Assembly: GCF_030063355.1 (NCBI RefSeq)
Contig: NZ_JASISZ010000001.1
Coordinates: 62,001-126,000, forward strand
From: Streptomyces sp. PH10-H1
GTDB lineage: Bacteria; Actinomycetota; Actinomycetes; Streptomycetales; Streptomycetaceae
Reading direction: 5' to 3'
Length of the DNA stretch: 64,000 nucleotides
Both the position numbers and the translations under genes were made by a program. Under the pieces are notes generated by a model. The model searched no databases. It worked only from the letters and a program-made list of their open reading frames with translations, and was not told the DNA's origin. This document shows positions 16,016 to 24,386 of this stretch, in pieces; positions within the stretch are counted from its first letter, which is position 1, and each line of letters opens with the position of its first letter.

Positions 16016-16084
16016 TCGATTTCGAACCGCCGCCCCGGAGGACCCGGGCACCGAAACCCAGAACCAGCCCGCGGTCTACTCGAC

Positions 16085-17899
16085 CTACTCGACAGTGACC
16101 GACTTCGCCAGGTTGCGCGGCTTGTCGATGTCCCGGCCCATGGCCTTCGCCGTGTGGTAGGCGAAGAGCTGCAGTGGGATGCCCATGAGGATCGGGTCGA
16201 GCTCGACCTCGTTCTTCGGCACCACGATGGTGTGGTCCGCCTTTTCCTGCTCCTGGTGGGCGACGGCGAGGATCCGGCCGCTGCGGGCCTTGATCTCCTC
16301 CAGGGCCGCCCGGTTCTTGTCCAGCAGATCGTCGTTGGGCACGATCGCCACGGTCGGCAGCGCCGGCTCGATGAGCGCGAGCGGACCGTGCTTCAGCTCG
16401 GAGGCCGGGTAGGCCTCCGCGTGGATGTAGCTGATCTCCTTGAGCTTCAGCGAGGCCTCACGGGCCACCGGATAGCCGCGCACCCGGCCGATGAACATCA
16501 TCGACTTGGCGCCCGCGTACTCCGCGGCCAGCTTCTCGATCTCCGCCTCGTTCTCCAGGATCTCGCTGATCTGGGCGGGCAGCTTGCGCAGGCCCGCGAT
16601 GATCCGCTTGCCGTCCGCGACGGACAGGTCGCGGATGCGGCCCAGGTGCAGTGCGAGCAGTCCGAAGGCGACGACCGTGTTGGTGAAGCACTTGGTGGAG
16701 ACGACGCAGACCTCGGGGCCCGCGTGCACATAGACGCCGCCGTCGGTCTCGCGGGCGATCGCCGATCCGACGACGTTGACCACGCCCAGCACCCGCGCGC
16801 CCTTGCGCTTGAGCTCCTGGACGGCGGCGAGCACGTCGTACGTCTCGCCGGACTGGGAGACCGCGATGTAGAGAGTGTCGGGGTCCACGACCGGGTTGCG
16901 GTAGCGGAACTCGGAGGCGGGCTCGGCGTCGGCGGGGATACGGGCGAGCTCTTCGATCATCTGGGCGCCGATCATGCCCGCGTGGTACGAGGTGCCGCAG
17001 CCGAGGATCTTGATGCGGCGCACGCCGCGTGCCTCACGCGGGTCGAGGTTCAGGCCGCCCAGGTGGACCGTGGAGAAGCGGTCGTCGATGCGGCCGCGGA
17101 GCACGCGGTCCACCGCGTCGGGCTGCTCGGAGATCTCCTTGTGCATGTACGTGTCGTGGCCGCCCATGTCGTACGACTCGGCCTCCCACTCCACGGTGGT
17201 CGGCGTGGCCGAGGTGCTGGACCCCTCGGTGGTGTAGGTGCGGAAGTCGTCGGCCTTGAGCGTGGCCATCTCACCGTCGTCGAGAGTGACGATCTGGCGG
17301 GTGTGGCTGACCAGCGCGGCGACGTCCGAGGCGACGAACATCTCCTTGTCGCCGATGCCCAGCACGACCGGTGAGCCGTTGCGGGCGACGACGATGCGGT
17401 CGGGGAAGTCCTGGTGCATGACGGCGATGCCGTAGGTGCCCTCGACGCGGCGCAGCGCCTCCTGGACCTTGGCCTCCAGGGTGTCGGCCTGCGAGCGGCC
17501 GATGAGGTGCACGACGACCTCGGAGTCGGTCTCGGAGGCGAAGACCACGCCGTCGACGATCAGCTTGGCGCGCAATTCGTCGGCATTGTCGATGATGCCG
17601 TTGTGGACGAGGGCGACTTTGCCCTCCGCGTCAAGGTGGGGGTGCGCGTTTTCGTCGTTCGGAGCCCCGTGGGTGGCCCAGCGGGTGTGGGCGATACCGG
17701 TGGTGCCGGTGAAGCGCTTGGGGATGCGGGCCTCGAGCTCACGCACCCGGCCCTTGGCCTTGACCGTCTTCAGAACGCCGGACTTCCCGGTGATGACGAC
17801 GCCCGCCGAGTCGTAGCCCCGGTACTCCAGCCGCTGCAGACCTTCCAGCAGCAGCGGAGCCACGTCGCGCTTACCGATGTATCCGACGATCCCGCACAT
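16085..17899 (-). CDS. glmS: Glutamine-fructose-6-phosphate aminotransferase (isomerising)
   Basis: 604 residues, full length. The catalytic Cys of the N-terminal glutaminase is at residue 2 (MCGIVGYIG), exposed after Met removal. The glutaminase domain (about 1-230) contains HTRWATHG and HNGIIDN. Two SIS domains follow (about 280-420 and 450-590) with CGTSYHAG and SQSGETYDV, and the invariant C-terminus is PRNLAKSVTVE. It makes glucosamine-6-phosphate for peptidoglycan. The nearby chitinolytic genes suggest a second role in amino-sugar balance. A 91-residue gene lies upstream on the same strand. No glmS ribozyme is expected or seen. Confidence 0.97.
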   Translation of the reverse strand: MCGIVGYIGKRDVAPLLLEGLQRLEYRGYDSAGVVITGKSGVLKTVKAKGRVRELEARIPKRFTGTTGIAHTRWATHGAPNDENAHPHLDAEGKVALVHNGIIDNADELRAKLIVDGVVFASETDSEVVVHLIGRSQADTLEAKVQEALRRVEGTYGIAVMHQDFPDRIVVARNGSPVVLGIGDKEMFVASDVAALVSHTRQIVTLDDGEMATLKADDFRTYTTEGSSTSATPTTVEWEAESYDMGGHDTYMHKEISEQPDAVDRVLRGRIDDRFSTVHLGGLNLDPREARGVRRIKILGCGTSYHAGMIGAQMIEELARIPADAEPASEFRYRNPVVDPDTLYIAVSQSGETYDVLAAVQELKRKGARVLGVVNVVGSAIARETDGGVYVHAGPEVCVVSTKCFTNTVVAFGLLALHLGRIRDLSVADGKRIIAGLRKLPAQISEILENEAEIEKLAAEYAGAKSMMFIGRVRGYPVAREASLKLKEISYIHAEAYPASELKHGPLALIEPALPTVAIVPNDDLLDKNRAALEEIKARSGRILAVAHQEQEKADHTIVVPKNEVELDPILMGIPLQLFAYHTAKAMGRDIDKPRNLAKSVTVE

Positions 17900-17992
17900 A
17901 TGGTCGTCCCTCTCCGTTGGGTGTCAGTTCCGTTGTGTGTCAGTGGGTGCCCGGCCCGCACGCGGGGCACCGGTTTCAGGTGTTCGGTGGTT

Positions 17993-18268
17993 TCAGCCGT
18001 AGACGATGCGGCGCAGCTGCCGCAGTGAGAGCTGGGGCGGAGCCACCGTGCGGTACGGCAGCTCCTCGGTGATCCGCTCGAAGATCACAGCGTTGACCAG
18101 GCCCTTGGCCTGGAGCTCGTGGTGTCTGCGGCGGACGAACAGCTCTGTCGTCTCGTCGAAGTACGCCAGCACGTCCTGCACCACCCGGGTCGCCTCACCG
18201 CGGTGCAACGGTGTGGTGCGGACCAGGTGGTCGACGAGGTCCTCATGGGACGTTTGGCGTTCCGGCAC
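17993..18268 (-). CDS. Small conserved protein of unknown function upstream of glmS
   Basis: 91 residues, charged and helical, with no signal or membrane segment. The stretches EDLVDHLVRTTPLHRGEATR and VVQDVLAYFDETTELFVRRR look like an N-terminal helical bundle, and the C-terminus LRQLRRIVYG is basic. Codon bias and a clean stop support coding. The start is a GTG with a weak ribosome site. It precedes glmS by 93 bp on the same strand. Its family is not recognised; a small nucleic-acid-binding protein is possible but unproven. Confidence 0.7.
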   Translation of the reverse strand: MPERQTSHEDLVDHLVRTTPLHRGEATRVVQDVLAYFDETTELFVRRRHHELQAKGLVNAVIFERITEELPYRTVAPPQLSLRQLRRIVYG

Positions 18269-18360
18269 CCGTCGATACTGATGTGCTCATCGCTTGTTTG
18301 CAAGAATTCTGCCCGATCTCGGGCAGGATGCGCGGCTAGGTGGGTGGAAAACGGGCGGAA

Positions 18361-18402
18361 AGTGGTCTACTCCTTGACCACTACGGTGGCGCGGGGTACC
18401 CA
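18361..18402 (+). promoter_or_regulatory. Promoter and DasR-like inverted repeat upstream of the GH20 gene
   Basis: AGTGGTC (18361-18367) and GACCACT (18376-18382) are perfect inverted arms 8 bp apart. The DasR site is usually AGTGGTCTAGACCACT with the arms 2 bp apart, so this is a stretched form. TTGACC (18375-18380) with TACCCA (18397-18402) and 16-bp spacing makes a plausible promoter whose -35 lies in the right arm. Confidence 0.55.
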
Positions 18403-18444
18403 AGTGCCAGTGGCTCTCTCCGCAGCCCGCTGAAGGGAACCCCC

Positions 18445-20190
18445 GTGAGACGACCCAGCGTCCGGAACCATCTGCCTCAGCTCCTGTGCGCTTTGCTCCT
18501 GGTCACCGGCGCCGCCGGAGCCACGGCCCCTACCGCTCCGGCCGCCTCGTCCGACGGCTCCCCGTCCGTCCTCGAGCGGGTCGTCCCCGCCCCGGCCTCG
18601 GTACGGTCCGGCGGCGCCTCCTACTCCATCCGCGCGGGCACCCGGATCCACGTGCCCCGCAACTCCGAAGCGGCGCGGGCTATCGGCGACTACCTTGCGG
18701 GCGCACTGCGGCCGTCCACCGGATACCGGGTGCCCGTCGTCGCGGACGGTGGCCATGACGGCATCGTGCTGCGGCTGGGAACCGGGGGGAACGGGGGGAA
18801 CGGGGGGAACGGGGGGAACGGGGGAGCGTGGGAAGCGTGGGGAGGAGACGCGACCGGGTCCGGTTCTGGGTCCCGTTCTGGGTCCGGGTCCGGGTCCGGG
18901 GTCGGGTCCGGGTCCGTGGGCGGTGGCAAGAGCACGGCGCTCGGCGCGGAGGGGTACCGGCTCGACGTTTCCGGGCGGTCGGTGACCCTCAGCGCCGTCG
19001 AGGCCGCCGGGCTCTTCCACGGTGTGCAGACGCTGCGCCAGCTGCTCCCCGCGGCGATCGAGAAGCACTCCGCGCAGCGCGGTCCCTGGACGGTGCCCGG
19101 CGGCACCATCACCGACGCGCCGCGCTACGCCTACCGCGGCGGCATGCTGGACGTGTCGCGGCACTTCTTCTCCGTCGCGCAGGTCGAGCGGTACATCGAC
19201 CAGCTCGCGCTCTACAAGATCAACCAGCTGCATCTGCATCTGTCGGACGACCAGGGGTGGCGGATCGCGATCGCCTCCTGGCCGCGGCTGGCCACCTACG
19301 GCGGCAGCACCCAGGTCGGCGGCGGGCCCGGGGGCGTGTACTCCCAGGACGACTACCGCGAGATCGTGCGCTACGCCGCGAGCCGCTTCCTGACGGTGGT
19401 GCCCGAGATCGACATGCCCGGCCACACCAACGCAGTGCTCGCCTCCTACGCGGAGCTGAACTGCACCGGCGTCGCGTCACCGCTCTACACCGGCACCAAT
19501 GTCGGCTTCAGTTCGCTGTGCGTGCCCAAGGACATCACCTACCGGTTCGCGGACCAGGTGCTGCGGGAACTGGCCGCTCTCACCCCGGGCCCGTATCTGC
19601 ACATCGGCGGCGACGAGGCGCTGTCCACCAGCCATGCCGACTACGTGACCTTCATGGAGAAGGTCCAGCCGATCGTCACCAAGTACGGCAAGACCGTGAT
19701 CGGCTGGCACCAGCTGGCAGGCGCGCACCCCGTCAAGGGCGCCATCGCCCAGTACTGGGGCAAGGACGGCAGCGAGAAGGAGGTCGCGGAGGCGGCCAAG
19801 GCCGGCACCCGGCTGATCCTCTCGCCCGCCAATCGTTCCTACCTGGACATGAAGTACAACGCCTCGACGCCGCTGGGCAAGGACTGGGCCGGACTCGTCG
19901 AGGTGAAGGACTCCTACAACTGGGACCCGGCCACGTTGATCAAGGGCGCACCCGCCTCCGCCGTCCTCGGGGTGGAGGCGCCGCTTTGGAACGAGACCAT
20001 CGTGACCAGCGCCGATGCCGAGTACATGACCTTCCCGAGGCTGCCGGGAATCGCCGAACTCGGCTGGTCCCCGCCGGCCACCCACCAGTGGAATGCCTAC
20101 AAGGTGCGGCTCGCCGCCCAGGGCCCGCGCTGGACTGCCCTGGGCATCACCTACTACCGCTCACCCCAGGTCCCCTGGCCCAGCCAATGA
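18445..20190 (+). CDS. Secreted beta-N-acetylhexosaminidase (GH20)
   Basis: 581 residues. A signal peptide covers about residues 1-34. A GH20b-type N-terminal domain follows, interrupted by a Gly/Asn then Gly/Ser low-complexity insert at about 112-162. The catalytic barrel has LHLSDDQGWR (about 264-273) and the catalytic pair D390-E391 in HIGGDEAL. It should release GlcNAc from chitooligosaccharides after GH18 attack. The GTG at 18445 is chosen because GAAGGGA is 6 nt upstream; the frame further upstream runs through the promoter. The insert replaces a loop that is normally short in this domain and is encoded by 9-bp and 6-bp repeats. Confidence 0.93.
   Translation: MRRPSVRNHLPQLLCALLLVTGAAGATAPTAPAASSDGSPSVLERVVPAPASVRSGGASYSIRAGTRIHVPRNSEAARAIGDYLAGALRPSTGYRVPVVADGGHDGIVLRLGTGGNGGNGGNGGNGGAWEAWGGDATGSGSGSRSGSGSGSGVGSGSVGGGKSTALGAEGYRLDVSGRSVTLSAVEAAGLFHGVQTLRQLLPAAIEKHSAQRGPWTVPGGTITDAPRYAYRGGMLDVSRHFFSVAQVERYIDQLALYKINQLHLHLSDDQGWRIAIASWPRLATYGGSTQVGGGPGGVYSQDDYREIVRYAASRFLTVVPEIDMPGHTNAVLASYAELNCTGVASPLYTGTNVGFSSLCVPKDITYRFADQVLRELAALTPGPYLHIGGDEALSTSHADYVTFMEKVQPIVTKYGKTVIGWHQLAGAHPVKGAIAQYWGKDGSEKEVAEAAKAGTRLILSPANRSYLDMKYNASTPLGKDWAGLVEVKDSYNWDPATLIKGAPASAVLGVEAPLWNETIVTSADAEYMTFPRLPGIAELGWSPPATHQWNAYKVRLAAQGPRWTALGITYYRSPQVPWPSQ
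18784..18819. repeat. 9-bp tandem repeat inside the GH20 gene
   Basis: Four perfect GGGGGGAAC units at 18784-18819 encode repeated Gly-Gly-Asn. They are followed from about 18861 to 18912 by GGGTCC-type 6-bp repeats encoding Gly-Ser. Both keep the reading frame. Confidence 0.8.
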
Positions 20191-20247
20191 CGACCGTCCG
20201 CTGCTGCCCAACGACTGACGACCGGCCGCCGGGTCCACCGCTGGCGC

Positions 20248-20289
20248 TCCACCGCCGACGACCGGCCCGCGCAGGCTGTCGGCGGTGGA
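20248..20289. terminator. Hairpin between GH20 gene and acyl-CoA dehydrogenase
   Basis: TCCACCGCCGAC at 20248-20259 pairs perfectly with GTCGGCGGTGGA at 20278-20289, with an 18-nt loop. It lies between convergent genes. Confidence 0.65.
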
Positions 20290-20306
20290 CGTTCAGCCAC
20301 TGACGT

Positions 20307-21473
20307 TCAGCCCGTGAGCCCCAGCTCGCGGGCGATCAGCATCCGCTGGACCTCGCTGGTGCCCTCGCCGATCTCCAGGATCTTGGAGTCCCGCCACATC
20401 CGGGCCACCGGGTACTCGTTCATGAAGCCGTATCCGCCGTGGATCTGCGTGGCCTCCCGGGCGTTGGTGACCGCGATCTCCGAGGAGTACAGCTTGGCGA
20501 GCGCCGCCTCCTTCTTGAACGGCTCACCCCGCAGGAGGCGGGAGGCCGCGTCGCGCCAGGCGAGACGGGCGGTGTGGGCGCGCATCTCCATGTCGGCCAG
20601 CTTGAACTGGATCGCCTGGTTCGAGCCGATCGGCCGGCCGAACGCCTCCCGGGTCTTGGCGTACGAGAGGGACTCGTCGACGCAGCCCTGGGCGAGTCCG
20701 GTGGCGAGCGCCGAGATGGCGATCCGTCCCTCGTCGAGGATCCGCAGGAACTGCGCGTAGCCGCGGCCCTCCTCGCCGAGCAGATTCGCGGCCGGGACCC
20801 GGCAGTCGGAGAAGGACAGCTCACGGGTGTCCGAGGCGTTCCAGCCGACCTTGGAGTACGGGGCGGCGACGCCGAAGCCCGGTGTGCCCGAGGGCACGAT
20901 GATCGATGAGATCAGCGGCCGTCCGTCGTCCTTGCGGCCGGTGACGGCGGTGACCGTGACCAGGCCGGTGATGTCCGTACCGGAGTTGGTGATGAAGCAC
21001 TTGGTGCCGTTGATCACCCATTCGTTCGTCGCCGCGTCCAGCCGGGCGGTGGTGCGGGTGCCGCCGGCGTCGGAACCGCATTCGGGCTCGGTCAGCCCGA
21101 ACGCGCCCAGGATCTCCCCGGAGCACATGCGCGGCAGCCATTCGCGCTTCTGCTCCTCGGTGCCGAAGCGGAAGATGGGCATCGCGCCGAGCGAGACGCC
21201 CGCTTCGAGCGTGATGGCCACCGAGGAGTCCACGCGCGCCAGCTCTTCGAGGACGATCCCGAGGGCGAGGTAGTCGCCGCCCATGCCGCCGTACTCCTCG
21301 GGGAAGGGCAGACCGAACAGGCCCATCCGGCCCATCTCGCGGATGATCTCGTACGGGAACTCGTGGTTCTCGTAGAACTCCCCGATCTTCGGCGCGATCA
21401 CATCGTGCGCGAACGCCTCGACGGTGCGGCGCAGTTCCTCGTGTTCGGGGGCGAGGCGGTGGTCGATCGACAT
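20307..21473 (-). CDS. Acyl-CoA dehydrogenase (isovaleryl-CoA type by context)
   Basis: 388 residues with the three-part acyl-CoA dehydrogenase fold. The FAD/substrate motif GAFGLTEPECGSDAGGTRTTA is in the middle domain, and the C-terminal signature QIHGGYGFMNEYPVARMWRD is present. AGGAG lies 9 nt before the ATG. The upstream HMG-CoA lyase stop is 2 bp away. With the carboxylase and lyase it matches the leucine/isovalerate route: isovaleryl-CoA to methylcrotonyl-CoA, then carboxylation, hydration (hydratase not in the window) and cleavage. Substrate specificity is inferred from the operon, not from active-site residues. Confidence 0.9.
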   Translation of the reverse strand: MSIDHRLAPEHEELRRTVEAFAHDVIAPKIGEFYENHEFPYEIIREMGRMGLFGLPFPEEYGGMGGDYLALGIVLEELARVDSSVAITLEAGVSLGAMPIFRFGTEEQKREWLPRMCSGEILGAFGLTEPECGSDAGGTRTTARLDAATNEWVINGTKCFITNSGTDITGLVTVTAVTGRKDDGRPLISSIIVPSGTPGFGVAAPYSKVGWNASDTRELSFSDCRVPAANLLGEEGRGYAQFLRILDEGRIAISALATGLAQGCVDESLSYAKTREAFGRPIGSNQAIQFKLADMEMRAHTARLAWRDAASRLLRGEPFKKEAALAKLYSSEIAVTNAREATQIHGGYGFMNEYPVARMWRDSKILEIGEGTSEVQRMLIARELGLTG

Positions 21474-21475
21474 GA

Positions 21476-22414
21476 CTACGACTCCTGGTGGGAGAGGGCT
21501 CGGACGGTGCGGGAGGGGCTTGGCCTCCCGAGCTGCTCCGCCATCCACACGCTTGTGGCGGTGAGGCGGTGGAGATCGACCCCGGTGTCGATGCCGAGGC
21601 CGTTCAGCATCCAGACGAGGTCTTCGGTGGCGAGGTTTCCGGTGGCGCTCTTCGCGTACGGGCAGCCGCCGAGGCCGCCCGCGGAGGCGTCGACGGTCGT
21701 CACGCCCCGCTGGAGCGCGGCCAGGGTGTTGGACAGGGCCTGGCCGTAGGTGTCGTGGAAGTGCACGGCGAGCCGGTCGACCGGGAGCCCCTGGTCCTCC
21801 AGGGCGGCGAGCAGCGCGGTGACATGGCCGGGAGTGGCCACCCCGATCGTGTCGCCCAGGCTCAGTTGGTCGCATCCCAGGTCGTACAGCCGGCGGGCGA
21901 CGGCGGCCACTTGAGGCACCGGGACCGAGCCCTCCCACGGGTCGCCGAAGCACATGGAGAGATAGCCGCGCACGGTGGCGCCGGCCGCACGGGCCTTGGC
22001 GACGACCGGCTCGAACATGGCGAGGGACTCATCGACGGTCCGGTTGAGGTTGGCCTTGGCGAACGCCTCGGTCGCGCTGCCGAACACCGAGATCTCCCGG
22101 ACACCGAGCGCCAGGGCGTGCTCCAGGCCCCGTTCATTGGGGACCAGCACCGGCAGATGCGCGTCCACATCCGCCAGCAGCGGCATCAGCTCCCCGGCGT
22201 CGGCCAGTTGGGGCACCCACTTGGGGTGGACGAAGCTGGTCGCCTCGATCGTTCCGAGACCGGCGGCGGCCAGCCGGTGGATGAATTCGGCCTTCACCGC
22301 GGTCGGGACGGTCGTCTTTTCATTCTGCAGCCCGTCGCGCGCGCCGACCTCGTGGATCGTGACGCGCGCCGGCAGCCCCGGCGCCGGTACGCGCATGGGC
22401 AGAGCGTCGGTCAT
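21476..22414 (-). CDS. Hydroxymethylglutaryl-CoA lyase
   Basis: 312 residues of the DRE-TIM metallolyase fold. It opens with IHEVGARDGLQNE, has metal-binding HFHDTYGQ (about 228-235) and the catalytic-Cys loop GGLGGCPYAKSATGN. It splits HMG-CoA to acetoacetate and acetyl-CoA, the last step of leucine breakdown. Its ATG overlaps the TGA of the upstream carboxylase alpha gene (ATGA at 22411-22414), so the two are coupled. Confidence 0.95.
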   Translation of the reverse strand: MTDALPMRVPAPGLPARVTIHEVGARDGLQNEKTTVPTAVKAEFIHRLAAAGLGTIEATSFVHPKWVPQLADAGELMPLLADVDAHLPVLVPNERGLEHALALGVREISVFGSATEAFAKANLNRTVDESLAMFEPVVAKARAAGATVRGYLSMCFGDPWEGSVPVPQVAAVARRLYDLGCDQLSLGDTIGVATPGHVTALLAALEDQGLPVDRLAVHFHDTYGQALSNTLAALQRGVTTVDASAGGLGGCPYAKSATGNLATEDLVWMLNGLGIDTGVDLHRLTATSVWMAEQLGRPSPSRTVRALSHQES

Positions 22415-24378
22415 GACTCCTCCCGGGGGGTGATGACGGCGAGCACCTGGTCCATGGCGACGGTGCTGCCGGGAGTGACGTCGATCTCGGTGACCGTGCC
22501 GTCATGGGGAGCGGTGATGACGTGTTCCATCTTCATCGCCTCGACGACCAGCAGGCTCTGGCCCGCGGTCACCTCGTCCCCGGTCGCGACCTTGACGACG
22601 GTCACAGTGCCGGGCATCGGCGCGGTGAGCGCGTCCGCCCCGCCCGCGCCCGCACGGCCGCTCAGAGCAGCCTCGACGGGATCGTGGTCGGCGACCTGCC
22701 AGCTGTCGCCGTCACGGCCGAGCCAGGCGCCGGCGTGGTGGAAGGAGTGGGTGGCGCCGTCCCAGTGCAGGACGCCGCGTCTGCCGTCGGTGACGAGTCG
22801 CGCCGGGACCGCCGCGGCCTCGCCCACGCGGACTTCGCCCGCGCGAACCTGGACGGACAGCGGATCGTGGCCCGGCACCCGCAGATGATGCACGGTCCAG
22901 GCCGCCGCGCCGCCCAGCCGCCAGCCGTCGGCCGCCGAGAACGGATCGGTCCAGGCGGTGCTGGTCGCCGGGGGGGCCAGAGCGGCCTGGCGCAGCAGCG
23001 CGGCGGCGGCGTAGACCTCGGGCGGGACGTCCGGCGATGTCAGGGAACCGACCTCGCGCTCGACCAGACCGGTGTCGAGGACTCCGGAGACGACCTCCGG
23101 GTGGGCCAGCAGCCGCCGCAGGAAACCGGCGTTGGTGGCGACACCAAGGGTGACGGTGCCGGCCAGTGCCGCGCGCAGCTTGCGCAGCGCGGTGGCGCGG
23201 TCGGGGCCGTAGGCGATGACCTTGGACAGCATCGGGTCGTAGAGGCTGCCGATCTCGGTGCCCTCGGCGAGGCCGGAGTCGGTCCGGACGCCGTCACCCT
23301 GCGGCTCATGGAGCGCCAGCACGGTCCCGCCGGAGGGCAGGAAGCCGCGGGCCGGGTCCTCGGCGCAGATCCGGGCCTCGACCGCGTGACCGGTGAGGGT
23401 GACGCCCTCCTGTCCGAAGGGCAGCCGCTCGCCCGAGGCGACGCGCAGCTGCCATTCGACGAGGTCCAGCCCGGTCACCAGCTCGGTGACGGGGTGCTCC
23501 ACCTGGAGGCGGGTGTTCATCTCCATGAAGCAGTACGCGGAAGGGTCCGCGCCCGGGACGATGAACTCGACGGTGCCCGCGCCGACATAGCCGCAGGACC
23601 GGGCGGCCTGGACGGCGGCCTCACCCATCGCCGCACGGGTGGCCTCGTCGAGCAGGACGCTGGGGGCCTCCTCGATCACCTTCTGGTGCCGGCGCTGCAG
23701 CGAGCACTCCCGCTCGCCCAGGTGGACGACATTGCCGTGGGCGTCGGCCAGCACCTGGATCTCGATATGGCGCGGCCGGTCGATCCAGCGCTCGACGAGG
23801 AGGGTGTCGTCGCCGAAGGAACCGCGCGCCTCGCGCCGGGCGGCGGCGATCTCCTCGCCGAGCAGCGCTTCGTCGCGCACCAGGCGCATGCCCTTGCCGC
23901 CGCCTCCGGCTGACGGCTTGAAGAGGACCGGCATGCCGATCCGCCGTGCCTCACCGATGAGCTGGGTGTCGGTGAGGCCGCTTCCAGAGGATCCGGGTAC
24001 GACCGGGACCCCGGCCTCGAGGACCGTCGCCTTGGCGCGGATCTTGTCGCCCATCAGCTGGATCGCGGTGGCCGGCGGACCGATGAAGACCAGCCCCGCG
24101 TCCGAGCACGCCTGGGCGAAGGCGGCGTTCTCGGCGAGGAAGCCATAGCCGGGGTGGATGCCCCGCGCTCCGGTACGGGCGGCGGCGCGCAACTGCTCGT
24201 CGATCGACAGATAGCTCTCGATACGGACCGCGGTGTCGGCCTCGCGGACATGCCGGGCATCGGCGTCGGCGTCACTGAACACGGCGGCCGAGCGCACACC
24301 GAGGCGGCGCAGAGTACGGATCACCCGGACGGCGATCTCGCCGCGGTTGGCGATGAGGACGGTGTCGAACATGGTCAT
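22411..24378 (-). CDS. Biotin-dependent acyl-CoA carboxylase alpha subunit (methylcrotonyl-CoA type by context)
   Basis: 655 residues. The biotin carboxylase domain (about 1-450) has LIANRGEIAVRVIRT, the ATP loop SAGGGGKGMRLV, ERECSLQRRHQKVIEEAPS and MEMNTRLQVEHPVTE. A middle region and a C-terminal biotinyl domain follow, with the biotinylated Lys in EAMKMEH. The ATG at 24378 is preferred because AGGACAG is at the right distance; a GTG at 24390 overlaps the beta-subunit stop, and an ATG at 24372 is also in frame. It lies between the beta subunit and HMG-CoA lyase, which argues for methylcrotonyl-CoA over propionyl- or acetyl-CoA. Confidence 0.93.
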   Translation of the reverse strand: MTMFDTVLIANRGEIAVRVIRTLRRLGVRSAAVFSDADADARHVREADTAVRIESYLSIDEQLRAAARTGARGIHPGYGFLAENAAFAQACSDAGLVFIGPPATAIQLMGDKIRAKATVLEAGVPVVPGSSGSGLTDTQLIGEARRIGMPVLFKPSAGGGGKGMRLVRDEALLGEEIAAARREARGSFGDDTLLVERWIDRPRHIEIQVLADAHGNVVHLGERECSLQRRHQKVIEEAPSVLLDEATRAAMGEAAVQAARSCGYVGAGTVEFIVPGADPSAYCFMEMNTRLQVEHPVTELVTGLDLVEWQLRVASGERLPFGQEGVTLTGHAVEARICAEDPARGFLPSGGTVLALHEPQGDGVRTDSGLAEGTEIGSLYDPMLSKVIAYGPDRATALRKLRAALAGTVTLGVATNAGFLRRLLAHPEVVSGVLDTGLVEREVGSLTSPDVPPEVYAAAALLRQAALAPPATSTAWTDPFSAADGWRLGGAAAWTVHHLRVPGHDPLSVQVRAGEVRVGEAAAVPARLVTDGRRGVLHWDGATHSFHHAGAWLGRDGDSWQVADHDPVEAALSGRAGAGGADALTAPMPGTVTVVKVATGDEVTAGQSLLVVEAMKMEHVITAPHDGTVTEIDVTPGSTVAMDQVLAVITPREES

Positions 24379-24386
24379 TTCTGTCC

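Noticed and set aside
17900-17992. glmS ribozyme or riboswitch before glmS
   Set aside because: The gap is 93 bp with no matching structure, and the ribozyme is a Firmicutes feature.
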